Shown: positions 1 to 7,737 of the stretch, in pieces
Layout of the letters: every line of letters starts with the position of its first letter
Position numbering within the stretch: position 1 is the stretch's first letter
Source: an uncultured Chloroflexota bacterium
GTDB taxonomy: Bacteria; Chloroflexota; Dehalococcoidia; Lucifugimonadales; GCA-002694895
Reading direction: 5' to 3'
Assembly: GCA_913045935.1 (NCBI GenBank)
Contig: CAJWSY010000001.1
Location: forward strand, 46,397 to 110,396
Length of the DNA stretch: 64,000 nucleotides
Position numbers and translations under genes: made by a program
Notes under the pieces: model-generated
What the model was told of the DNA's origin: nothing
Databases searched by the model: none
The model's input: only the letters and a program-made list of their open reading frames with translations

Positions 1-764
1 ATTAATTTAGCATGCACTAACAATCTTGAGTGATACAAAAAACTTGGAACACAAGTAACCAAAACTATTTCAGGGGATTCGGAATCAATTTCTAGTACCA
101 AATCATCTTTGGGAATAACTTCTGTTTTATAAATTTGGTAAACAAATGTTTTAGATTTTGTTTCAATATGCACATATATATATGGATCAAATTGCATCAA
201 TTCAGGAATCTTAGGTAACATATGAAATACTTTACCTTCTTTTTTAATAAAGCTTTCCAAATGCCCAAAATACCAAGATTTACCTTTCTCACCAGGTTTT
301 ACAGATTCAGGTATATGCCCAACAACATTTTTTGGGGTCTCATAAGAGGAAGAATCACCCAAATCAATAATATCTAATTCTTTAATCTGAGATTTCAATC
401 CTATTTCTTTTATCATAATTGATTTAGGAGTATTATCCTCAAATATATCAAAAATCGATTTTTGATATATTTGAAAATTAGTTGGGAGACCTGCATAAGG
501 ATCTGCATTATCCTCGTCTTGGTTAACAATAATTCCTGCATCTATTTTTGTTTGATTATTATTTACTGACTTGTCATCTTCAGACAAAACAGTAGATTGT
601 TTTTTTTGAACAACTAAAAGTTCATCATTTATTTCATTGTTTAAATTTTGGATATCAGTTTTTGAGTATTGAATCAATGCAAATATCAAAATTCCAAAAA
701 TTAAAAAGAAAAATCCAAAAATCTCAAATACGTGATACTTTAGTAGTAATTTAAAAAAATTCAA
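1..764 (-). CDS. Sortase (class D/E-like), 3' end cut by window edge
   Basis: Transpeptidase that cleaves an LPxTG-like motif in secreted proteins and attaches them at the cell surface. The reading frame stays open from a TTG at 764 to the left edge (254 codons). An in-frame TAA lies two codons upstream of the TTG, so this is the only plausible start; there is no clear Shine-Dalgarno. Residues 14-32 form one membrane segment, followed by an acidic, Asn-rich linker (about 35-115) and the sortase fold. All three catalytic residues are visible: His168 in WYFGHLES, Cys238 in IVLVTCVP and Arg247 in YHSRLLVHAKL. Only a few C-terminal residues should be missing. It lies 12 nt after the zinc-ribbon gene, probably in one transcript. 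The FAS1 protein at 60946-62292 carries a possible substrate motif. The triad and its spacing make the family call firm; the class is uncertain. Confidence 0.88.
   Translation of the reverse strand, partial: MNFFKLLLKYHVFEIFGFFFLIFGILIFALIQYSKTDIQNLNNEINDELLVVQKKQSTVLSEDDKSVNNNQTKIDAGIIVNQDEDNADPYAGLPTNFQIYQKSIFDIFEDNTPKSIMIKEIGLKSQIKELDIIDLGDSSSYETPKNVVGHIPESVKPGEKGKSWYFGHLESFIKKEGKVFHMLPKIPELMQFDPYIYVHIETKSKTFVYQIYKTEVIPKDDLVLEIDSESPEIVLVTCVPSFLYHSRLLVHAKL
439..474. repeat. 36-bp perfect palindrome inside the sortase gene
   Basis: Positions 439-456 (TCAAATATATCAAAAATC) are the exact reverse complement of 457-474, giving 18 + 18 bp with no spacer or mismatch. It encodes FQIYQKSIFDIFE in the sortase linker before the catalytic domain. 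It could extrude as a cruciform, form a hairpin in mRNA or bind a dimeric protein. The function is unknown. Confidence 0.9.
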
Positions 765-776
765 TATTTATAAATC

Positions 777-995
777 TTAACGGACCCTGGGAGAATGAGA
801 TTCGCCGCTTGCAATTGGTTCATCTATATATACATCCCCATTTCTAATTTTCAAGTTATATCCACAATCCGGAACATTGCATACCCATGCTTTGTAATGA
901 ATTGCTGCCCCCTGATTACCAAAGTCTGAAAGCGGTAACAAAGTTCCACCTTTTGTACATTTCATACATTTAGGAAAATTTGATTCATCTGCCAT
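777..995 (-). CDS. Small zinc-ribbon-like hypothetical protein
   Basis: A 72-residue protein of unknown function. Two cysteine pairs, Cys10-x2-Cys13 in KCMKC and Cys39-x4-Cys44 in VCNVPDC, suggest a structural zinc ribbon. There is no signal peptide or membrane segment, so it is presumably cytoplasmic. The ATG at 995 has a strong Shine-Dalgarno (AGAGGGG, about 8 nt upstream) and a promoter-like sequence at 1030-1058. The sortase gene starts 12 nt after its stop, so the two are probably co-transcribed, although nothing in the protein links it to sorting. Metal binding is inferred from the cysteine spacing only. Confidence 0.7.
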   Translation of the reverse strand: MADESNFPKCMKCTKGGTLLPLSDFGNQGAAIHYKAWVCNVPDCGYNLKIRNGDVYIDEPIASGESHSPRVR

Positions 996-1029
996 TAACG
1001 ATCCCCTCTTTTATATTTATATTACTAGT

Positions 1030-1058
1030 ATTATATTCGATATATTTTTTTTTACCAA
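1030..1058 (-). promoter_or_regulatory. Putative sigma-70-type promoter for the zinc-ribbon/sortase genes
   Basis: On the minus strand, TTGGTA (1053-1058), a 17-nt spacer and a perfect TATAAT (1030-1035). Transcription would begin near 1023, leaving a leader of about 28 nt with the AGAGGGG ribosome site. The -35 box overlaps the stop codon of the upstream amidohydrolase gene. Confidence 0.5.
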
Positions 1059-1894
1059 GATAATAAATTTGATGCATTTTTATAAAATATATCATCCAAC
1101 TCGTAAGTGGTTAACTTTGAATCTCTAATATTTTGAACTGCTCTTTCTATAGAAATCAATCCATAATCACTTCCAAACAATATTTTTTTTGATCCTAAAA
1201 TTTCATAAAATACTTTTACAATTTTCGGATCATATAAAAAATCTATTGCAGCAGTATCATAGTAAACATTGTCTAATTCTTTTTTTAATTCAGGCATAAA
1301 ATAATAAATAGGAAGACCTCCTCCTAAATGAGAAAAAATCATTTTAAGATTTTTGTATTTCTTCGCAAAGGAATATAATTTGCTTGGAAACATTCTGCCT
1401 TTGCCCTTATAAATATGGCCAACCGGCTCAGAAGAATGAAAATTAATAATCATATTATTTGATACCATTATTTCAACAATAGGATCAAATATATTAAAAT
1501 TTAATAAATCAAATCCTTGGGCATCTGGATGTAACTCGCCAATTCCAATAACTCCTTTACTGTACATTCTGTCTAATTCTTCTAAACATTTTTCAATACC
1601 CCAAGTTATATTTATGGAACCAAAAGTTTTGACTTGATCGTATTTTGTTGACATTTCAATTAAAAAATCATTGGTATATTTTGTAAGCTCAAAATCTTGA
1701 TAACCTATACTCTGTATGATTAATTTGATTTTTGGATATTTATTTAAAATTTGGACTAAATCATCTTCTATAGGGATATTAATTCTTTTTTCTTCGTACA
1801 ATTCAGAAAAATTTGAATCCAATCTGCAATATTTAGATCGATTCAATTTCATGTCATTAGGGAAAAAATGTGTATGTACATCGATTATATTCAT
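1052..1894 (-). CDS. Amidohydrolase family 2 (metal-dependent TIM-barrel hydrolase)
   Basis: A 280-residue protein of the Amidohydro_2 family, which includes decarboxylases and lactone hydrolases with one bound metal. Visible metal ligands are His-x-His in IDVHTHFFP (residues 4-12), a central His in INFHSSEP, a third His in FSHLGGG and the conserved Asp in LFGSDYG near residue 243. Length and motif order match the family; no signal peptide. The substrate cannot be read from sequence. The gene is divergent from serS. I kept the ATG at 1894 because the HxH motif follows at once, as is typical, although no Shine-Dalgarno is visible. Confidence 0.8.
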   Translation of the reverse strand: MNIIDVHTHFFPNDMKLNRSKYCRLDSNFSELYEEKRINIPIEDDLVQILNKYPKIKLIIQSIGYQDFELTKYTNDFLIEMSTKYDQVKTFGSINITWGIEKCLEELDRMYSKGVIGIGELHPDAQGFDLLNFNIFDPIVEIMVSNNMIINFHSSEPVGHIYKGKGRMFPSKLYSFAKKYKNLKMIFSHLGGGLPIYYFMPELKKELDNVYYDTAAIDFLYDPKIVKVFYEILGSKKILFGSDYGLISIERAVQNIRDSKLTTYELDDIFYKNASNLLSW

Positions 1895-1974
1895 AGTACT
1901 ATGTCTTAAATATATTTAATAATAACAAAATAATAATAAATATTTTATATTTTCTAGGGAGCAAAAAATTACTA

Positions 1975-3234
1975 ATGATAAATATAGATCTACTAAGAAC
2001 TAACGATAACAAAACAATCATATCTCTAACTAATAGAAATGTTGACAAATCTGAACTTGATAAAATCACAAAATTTGATGCAAAAAGACGAAAATTAATA
2101 GAAAACATAGATTTATTAAGATCAAAAAGAAATACTACTTCTAAAGAATTAAGCAAAATGAAAGACAAACCTCAAAATGTTATTGATGAGATGAGACTGC
2201 TTGGCAAAGATATAAAAGAAAAAGAAAAAGATTTGTCACAAATCAGTGAACAGTTAAACTCTTTACTACTAACAATCCCGAATATTCCTGCAAAAGATGT
2301 CCCTATAGGAGAAAATGAAGATTTAAATAAAATTATTTATTCAGAAAAATATGAAACAAATGATAATTTCAATCCTCTACCTCATTGGGATATAGGCACA
2401 AAGCTAGATTTGATTGACTTTGAAAGAGGTACAAAATTATCAGGATCAAGATTTTATATTCTAAAAAATAAAGCAGCTCAATTGCAAAGAGCCTTAACTA
2501 ATTGGATGCTTGATAATCATTTAAACAATGATTATCAAGAACACTACCTCCCCAACCTAGTAAAAGAATCAGTAGTGCGAGGCGCAGGACAATTGCCAAA
2601 ATTTAAAGACACAATGTTTAGCGATCAAGAATCAGAATTATGGCTAATACCTACAGCAGAAGTTCCCATAACTAATATTTATGCTAATGAGATAATAACA
2701 TCAGATCAATTGCCAATAAAAATTGTTGCACAAACTTCATGTTTTAGAAATGAAAAAGCTGCGGCCGGGAAAGATACAAGGGGAATTAAAAGAGTGCATC
2801 AATTTGAAAAAGTTGAATTGTATCAGTTTGTTGAACCTGAAAAATCTGAAGATGCACTAGATTCTATGCTGAATGCATGCGTAGATCTTTGTAAAAAATT
2901 AGGGCTTACGTACAGAATCAAACTTTTATGTACTGGCGACTTAGGATTTTGTTCAAATAAAACCTACGATATAGAAGTTTGGTCGCCTGGCTCTCAAGAA
3001 TGGCTTGAGGTTAGCTCTGTTTCAAATTGTACCGATTTTCAAAGTAGAAGATCAAATACGAAATTTAAAAAAAATCCAAAGTCTAAAACAGAATACTTGC
3101 ACACCTTAAATGGATCAGGTCTAGCTCTTCCAAGGATAATAATTGCAATATTAGAAACATATCAAAATGAAGATTTGAGTATAGATATCCCTGAAACTTT
3201 ATGGGATTATACTAAATTCAAAAAAATATCTTAA
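1975..3234 (+). CDS. serS: Seryl-tRNA synthetase
   Basis: Class II aminoacyl-tRNA synthetase charging tRNA-Ser with serine in the cytoplasm. The 419 residues match the usual length. Residues 1-105 form the long antiparallel coiled-coil arm that binds the tRNA long variable arm. The catalytic core has motif 2 (FRNEKAAAGKDTRGIKRVHQF) and motif 3 (NGSGLALPRIIIAILE near residue 380). The start MINIDLLR fits the family N-terminus; a GGGAG lies 13 nt upstream, further than usual. It is a single gene divergent from the amidohydrolase and convergent with the acyl-CoA synthetase. A cognate tRNA-Ser gene lies at 54062-54148. Confidence 0.97.
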   Translation: MINIDLLRTNDNKTIISLTNRNVDKSELDKITKFDAKRRKLIENIDLLRSKRNTTSKELSKMKDKPQNVIDEMRLLGKDIKEKEKDLSQISEQLNSLLLTIPNIPAKDVPIGENEDLNKIIYSEKYETNDNFNPLPHWDIGTKLDLIDFERGTKLSGSRFYILKNKAAQLQRALTNWMLDNHLNNDYQEHYLPNLVKESVVRGAGQLPKFKDTMFSDQESELWLIPTAEVPITNIYANEIITSDQLPIKIVAQTSCFRNEKAAAGKDTRGIKRVHQFEKVELYQFVEPEKSEDALDSMLNACVDLCKKLGLTYRIKLLCTGDLGFCSNKTYDIEVWSPGSQEWLEVSSVSNCTDFQSRRSNTKFKKNPKSKTEYLHTLNGSGLALPRIIIAILETYQNEDLSIDIPETLWDYTKFKKIS

Positions 3235-3240
3235 AATTTT

Positions 3241-4785
3241 CTATGAATACATTTCCCTAAGATCTTTCTTTAGAATTTTGCCCATTGAATTTCTTGGTAA
3301 TTTGTCTACAAATATTATTTGTTCGGGACGTTTGTAGCCTGACAACTTATCTTTACAAAAATCAAATATTACATTTTTATCAACAAGATCTCCATCTTTC
3401 AATACAATAACAGCTACTACTACTTCACCCCATTGCTCATCAGGCAATCCTATTACAGCAACTTCAGATATATTTTTATGTCCATATATTATTTGTTCGA
3501 TTTCTTCAGGAGAAATCATCTCTCCGCCTCTTTTAATAAAATCTTTGGCTCTACCTGAAAGAAAAATATACCCAGCATCATCAATATATCCTAGATCTCC
3601 TGTATATAGCCATCCATTTATCAAAACAGAATTAGTTTCTTTTTCATTGTTCCAATAACCTGTCATAATTCTATCTCCCTTTGCTATTATTTCGCCTATA
3701 ACAAAAGAATCTACTTCTTCAGAATTATCATCAACTATTTTAACTTCCACATCAGGAAGTGGTTTGCCTATAGAGGTAAGTCTTTTTAATTTTAATTCTT
3801 TTTCTTTTTCTGTTCCAAATATTTTATGATCATCCGGTCCTAAAGAAGTTATTGTTGCTGCTGTCTCTGTTTGACCAAATGCATTAATAAAATTTGTTCC
3901 AGGAAATTTTGAAATTGCTTCTTCTAATACACTGATAGGCATAGGTGCAGCTCCGTAAGTTATAACGTCTAGTGATTGATAATTATAATTTGTAAATTCG
4001 GGGCTATCTATAATTTGTTTTAACATAGTTGGAACAAGCATAACTCGATTAACGTTGAATTTTTCTACTGACTTCATCCATTCGACAGCTTCAAATTGGT
4101 CCTGGATAACCGTAGTTCGGGCTGAGTAAATCCCAGAGATTAAAGTTTGAATTCCCGCAACATGATATAGCGGAACGGAAAGTAAATTTACTTCATTAAA
4201 TTCAGGATCTGGAGGATTAAGATTATTTAAAGCAAAATCACAAAAACTGGAATGATTAAGTATAACGGCTTTTGGTGTACTAGTTGTACCTGCAGTATAA
4301 ACTAACAAGGCTAAAGAATTATTATTATCGCTTTCTATCAAAGAGTTATATGTATTATCTAAATTATTAATACCTAACCAAGGATCAGAAAATTCATCAT
4401 CAATACTTACACAAATAGGTTTGCAATTAGACTTTGATATAGCAGAATCAATCAAATCATGGTAACGAGTACCGGCAAATATTATATTTGGATTGCTATC
4501 ATTTAACATAAATTCTAATTCTTCAGCCTTTGATCTATAATTTATAGGAACCACCACAGCTCCAATATTGCATGCAGCAAAAACAATTTTTACCCAATCA
4601 ACAGTATTAGTATGAAAATAAAAAATTCTATCCCCATTTTTCACTCCAAGATTCAGTAATATATTTGAAAAGCTTAAGACCTCAGTTTGCAATTCACCAA
4701 ATGTTAGCGAATTGTTTTTATATATAAATCCTTTTCGTTCAGGACAAATTGATGCTGATATTTCTAATAAATCATTTATGTTCAA
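3241..4785 (-). CDS. AMP-forming acyl-CoA synthetase (fatty-acid CoA ligase-like)
   Basis: A 514-residue ANL-superfamily enzyme that activates a carboxylic acid with ATP and joins it to CoA. Visible motifs are the phosphate loop AGTTSTPK (165-172), YGAAPMP, the adenylate motif NAFGQTE, GWLYTGDLGYID and the C-terminal catalytic Lys503 in NSMGKIL. The phosphate loop departs from the usual SGTTGxPK, with Ser where Gly is expected. The start is a TTG at 4785 with AGGTG just upstream, formed by the end of the preceding gene. It follows two crotonase-fold genes in the same direction, so a small acyl-CoA operon is likely. The acid substrate is unknown. Confidence 0.9.
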   Translation of the reverse strand: MNINDLLEISASICPERKGFIYKNNSLTFGELQTEVLSFSNILLNLGVKNGDRIFYFHTNTVDWVKIVFAACNIGAVVVPINYRSKAEELEFMLNDSNPNIIFAGTRYHDLIDSAISKSNCKPICVSIDDEFSDPWLGINNLDNTYNSLIESDNNNSLALLVYTAGTTSTPKAVILNHSSFCDFALNNLNPPDPEFNEVNLLSVPLYHVAGIQTLISGIYSARTTVIQDQFEAVEWMKSVEKFNVNRVMLVPTMLKQIIDSPEFTNYNYQSLDVITYGAAPMPISVLEEAISKFPGTNFINAFGQTETAATITSLGPDDHKIFGTEKEKELKLKRLTSIGKPLPDVEVKIVDDNSEEVDSFVIGEIIAKGDRIMTGYWNNEKETNSVLINGWLYTGDLGYIDDAGYIFLSGRAKDFIKRGGEMISPEEIEQIIYGHKNISEVAVIGLPDEQWGEVVVAVIVLKDGDLVDKNVIFDFCKDKLSGYKRPEQIIFVDKLPRNSMGKILKKDLREMYS

Positions 4786-4793
4786 TTATTCAC

Positions 4794-5504
4794 CTAGTTT
4801 ACTTCTGAATATATTTTTTCAAGTTGCTCTGATAAAAATATATTTTCATCTGAGCTAACTCGTAATAAATTTTTTACATTTTTTATTCTATTTAATTCAA
4901 TATTTTCTATATTTTGGCTAAATTCATCAACTTTTTTCAACAGTAAATCGTAGTCATGAGAATGAAAATTTACTATTCCATAATCATAAGCTTTATAAAC
5001 ATCTACAGGTTGAGCAAATAATAGTATTTCTTTTGCAACAGATATGGATGTTTTTTTCAATAATGTCTGAGTGCCTCCAGAAATAGGAGTAATAGATAAT
5101 TCAACTTCTGGCATCTTAAATATTGTACTTTGGTGAGAAAAAACAAAATCCGATAACAATACGATTTCAAATCCTGATCCAACCACCCATCCTTGTGTGA
5201 TACAAATTATAGGTTTGTTAAAATTATACAAATCTTTCCATAGTGTGTTTTCCTTTGATATCAAATTAGATTCTATGATAGAGGGATAACTATTAAATTC
5301 TGACAAATCCGCTCCAACACAAAAATTGTTAGACTCAGATTTTATAACTACAATTTTAATATCATTATCTAAATTGCAAGCATTAAGGATTTCTGAAAAT
5401 TCGTATCTCATTTCTATGCTAAGTGCGTTGTTTTTTTTAGGATTATTAAAAATAATATTTCCAACATTTTTAACTTTATTGAATTTCATATATTTCCAAT
5501 ACAT
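4794..5504 (-). CDS. Enoyl-CoA hydratase/isomerase family protein
   Basis: A 236-residue crotonase-fold protein, slightly shorter than typical (about 260). The oxyanion-hole segment is present (NNFCVGADLSEF). Both positions used as general acid/base in enoyl-CoA hydratase appear to be Glu: GSGFEIVL and MPEVELS. It is therefore likely a working hydratase or isomerase acting on an acyl-CoA thioester. ATG at 5504 follows AGGTGAATAA, which also holds the stop of the upstream crotonase gene, suggesting translational coupling. The acyl-CoA synthetase lies directly downstream. Exact reaction unknown. Confidence 0.87.
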   Translation of the reverse strand: MYWKYMKFNKVKNVGNIIFNNPKKNNALSIEMRYEFSEILNACNLDNDIKIVVIKSESNNFCVGADLSEFNSYPSIIESNLISKENTLWKDLYNFNKPIICITQGWVVGSGFEIVLLSDFVFSHQSTIFKMPEVELSITPISGGTQTLLKKTSISVAKEILLFAQPVDVYKAYDYGIVNFHSHDYDLLLKKVDEFSQNIENIELNRIKNVKNLLRVSSDENIFLSEQLEKIYSEVN

Positions 5505-6245
5505 TTATTCACCTAAGTATGGTTTACGTTTTTTTCTATTTTTAAATGCATTAATAGATTGTTTTCGATCGTGGCTATTTAAAAGGATAGAATATAAATC
5601 ATTTTCGCTATTCATCCCTTGCATGGTATTAGTACTCAAATTAAAGTTAATTGCATTTTTTGTAAATTGCATAGCCAAAGGTGAATTCTTAGATAAATTC
5701 AATAATTTTTCATCTAATGTTAAATTAAGATTACTATCTTCAACTAATTCATTAATTAAACCAATTTTTAATGCAGCTTTGCTATCGTATGTTTTACCAA
5801 ACATAATCATTTGTTTAGCTTGATTTAAACCAATAATTCTTGGAAGTAATCTTGTTGCGCCATCAAATTGCATGTTGTAATCATACATCTGAGACATTCT
5901 GAAAAATGAATTAACTCCAGCTATTCTATAATCCATAGGTAACGTTAACTCTAATAATCTATTGGACACATCTCCATTTATTAAACCAATAACAGGTTTT
6001 TTTATATTGATAATTAAATTAGTTAAACTAAAATTATCTATTAATTCTCTAGAATCTAAATTTAAAATTTGTTTTACATTAGTCAAATCAAATCCTACAA
6101 CCCAAATATTTTTATCAGTGTTAATTTCAGTAATAATAGACTGTAAATTGTGATGTATTAATTCTGGAGAAAATTCTTCATCATTTATTGTAATCACAAT
6201 ATAATTATCTTTGTTTTTAATAGATATTTGTTCTTTATCATTCAT
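5505..6245 (-). CDS. Divergent crotonase-fold protein (enoyl-CoA hydratase-like)
   Basis: A 246-residue protein alignable with the crotonase superfamily through IKKPVIGLINGD, the LLELTLPMDYRIAG segment and RLLPRIIGLNQAK. The first catalytic Glu position looks kept (LLEL). The second region reads RMSQMYDYNM without the usual Glu, and the xAGADL oxyanion motif is absent (the region reads VVGFDLTNVKQI). It may have altered chemistry or be a non-catalytic partner of the adjacent intact hydratase. It overlaps the PfkB gene by 8 nt upstream and abuts the next crotonase gene. Family assignment is fairly secure; activity is uncertain. Confidence 0.75.
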   Translation of the reverse strand: MNDKEQISIKNKDNYIVITINDEEFSPELIHHNLQSIITEINTDKNIWVVGFDLTNVKQILNLDSRELIDNFSLTNLIINIKKPVIGLINGDVSNRLLELTLPMDYRIAGVNSFFRMSQMYDYNMQFDGATRLLPRIIGLNQAKQMIMFGKTYDSKAALKIGLINELVEDSNLNLTLDEKLLNLSKNSPLAMQFTKNAINFNLSTNTMQGMNSENDLYSILLNSHDRKQSINAFKNRKKRKPYLGE

Positions 6246-7083
6246 GTTTAATTATATTCAACCTATTTGTTACATATTCAATAGAAGGTATGCCATTAAT
6301 ACCTAAATTTTCCACAACAAAACTTGCTGCGCAATTGGCAATATTTACTGCAAATTCAATGCTCTTAGTCTTATAATAATAAACTAACAAATATAAAGCA
6401 AAAATATCGCCTGCACCCGTAGGATCCAATACCCTGTTTGGTGTATAGGAATTGAATTTTGCAGATTTATTGTAATCAGAGTATATTTTAGCCCCTCTTT
6501 CCGATAAAGTAACTGCAATATATTTTACGTAATTAAATAAATATTTTTTATCCATATAATCATCTTCTTCTTCAGAATATGAAATCAAATCTATATCATG
6601 AAAATTTTCATTTAATGAAATCTTTTTTAAACAAATTTCCGATTTTTTATTCAGATGTCTTGTAAGCCCTTGGGGGGATAATAAAGAAATTTCATAATCA
6701 AAATTGTTTCTTACGTTTAAATCTAATTCATTGAAAATCGGTGCGATCATTAGCATTTTAGTTTTTATTTTACTTGTCAAATTTAGATTAATTTTCTTTG
6801 TATAATTCTTGATAATTCCCTTCCTGATTTTTTTTTCGTAATTCCATACAAACTCTGTGTTGCTTTCACTATTTACACAATAAATATCTAATTGATCATG
6901 ATTTGGCAAATCTAATTCAGAAATTGAATGATTACTTATTATCAATGTTTTCAACCCCATCATTGCTGATCCTATTCCAGCGTAAATACTAGAACCTCCA
7001 ACATTAAAAGTTGAATTGTATTCAAAAAAATCTTTAGTTATATTACCTACTATAACAACATCATATGAATTTCGAAAAATCAA
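6238..7083 (-). CDS. PfkB-family carbohydrate/nucleoside kinase
   Basis: A 281-residue ribokinase-like kinase. The N-terminal glycine motif reads FNVGGSSIYAG (27-36). The C-terminal signature DPTGAGD (220-226) supplies the catalytic base Asp226 and the anion hole. The substrate may be a sugar, a nucleoside or another small alcohol; the sequence does not decide. The start is a TTG at 7083 with no evident Shine-Dalgarno, so the exact start is uncertain, but little room exists for another because VVIVGN begins at residue 9. It is the first gene of a run with the two crotonase-like genes (8-nt overlap) and lies 15 nt after jag. Confidence 0.87.
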   Translation of the reverse strand: MIFRNSYDVVIVGNITKDFFEYNSTFNVGGSSIYAGIGSAMMGLKTLIISNHSISELDLPNHDQLDIYCVNSESNTEFVWNYEKKIRKGIIKNYTKKINLNLTSKIKTKMLMIAPIFNELDLNVRNNFDYEISLLSPQGLTRHLNKKSEICLKKISLNENFHDIDLISYSEEEDDYMDKKYLFNYVKYIAVTLSERGAKIYSDYNKSAKFNSYTPNRVLDPTGAGDIFALYLLVYYYKTKSIEFAVNIANCAASFVVENLGINGIPSIEYVTNRLNIIKHE

Positions 7084-7098
7084 ATTACGTAAAAACTT

Positions 7099-7737
7099 TT
7101 ATTTTAATTTCAAAACAACGTGTCTATCTCTACCGTAATCCTCACTCTCAGACACTATTTTTTTGTGATCAGAAAAATATCTATGGACATATCTTCTGTC
7201 AAAAGAAGGCATTGGATCGAGAGCAACTTTCTTTTTTGTTTTCAAAACTTTAGATTCCATTTTTTTTGATAATTGAAACAAATTATTTAGTTTTTTTTCA
7301 ATATAACCCTCAACATCTAATGAAACTAATTGGTCTCTTTTGTTTAATTTTTTTTGAATCATCAAGTTTGTCAAATACTGCAAGGATCTCAATGTTTCTC
7401 CTCGTCTACCAATAATTAATGCAGCATCTTCTCCATCTAGAGATATTATTGAATCAGATATTTTATCATTATTAATTAATTTGGTTGTAATGGTCATATC
7501 TGATTCTAAAAATCCTAATATATTTCTTAGAATTTCATAAGCAATTTGAATATTTTCGGAAACATCTGATTTTTTTTCAACTTTAACTTTTGCTTCCTCG
7601 TTACCAAACCCTAATAGTCCACTTTTACCTCTACTAATAACTTTAATTTCTACTTCTTCTCTGCTTGCGTTTAGTTCTACTAGTGCGATGTCTATTGCTT
7701 CTTCTATTGTTTTTCCTGTTGTTTCTATCACTCTCAT
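7099..7737 (-). CDS. jag: Jag/KhpB RNA-binding protein (Jag-N, KH, R3H)
   Basis: RNA-binding protein that partners KhpA and is genetically tied to YidC and cell elongation in Gram-positive bacteria. The Jag-N domain starts MRVIETTGKTIEEAI; a KH-type region with the loop IIGRRGETLRSLQYL follows, then an R3H segment (SFDRRYVHRYF ... DRHVVLKLK). I place the start at 7737 rather than the upstream ATG at 7779, because MRVIETTGKT is the family N-terminus and GAGG precedes it by 6-7 nt. About 212 residues. Even so, the first 95 nt overlap the 3' end of yidC in another frame. Confidence 0.93.
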   Translation of the reverse strand: MRVIETTGKTIEEAIDIALVELNASREEVEIKVISRGKSGLLGFGNEEAKVKVEKKSDVSENIQIAYEILRNILGFLESDMTITTKLINNDKISDSIISLDGEDAALIIGRRGETLRSLQYLTNLMIQKKLNKRDQLVSLDVEGYIEKKLNNLFQLSKKMESKVLKTKKKVALDPMPSFDRRYVHRYFSDHKKIVSESEDYGRDRHVVLKLK

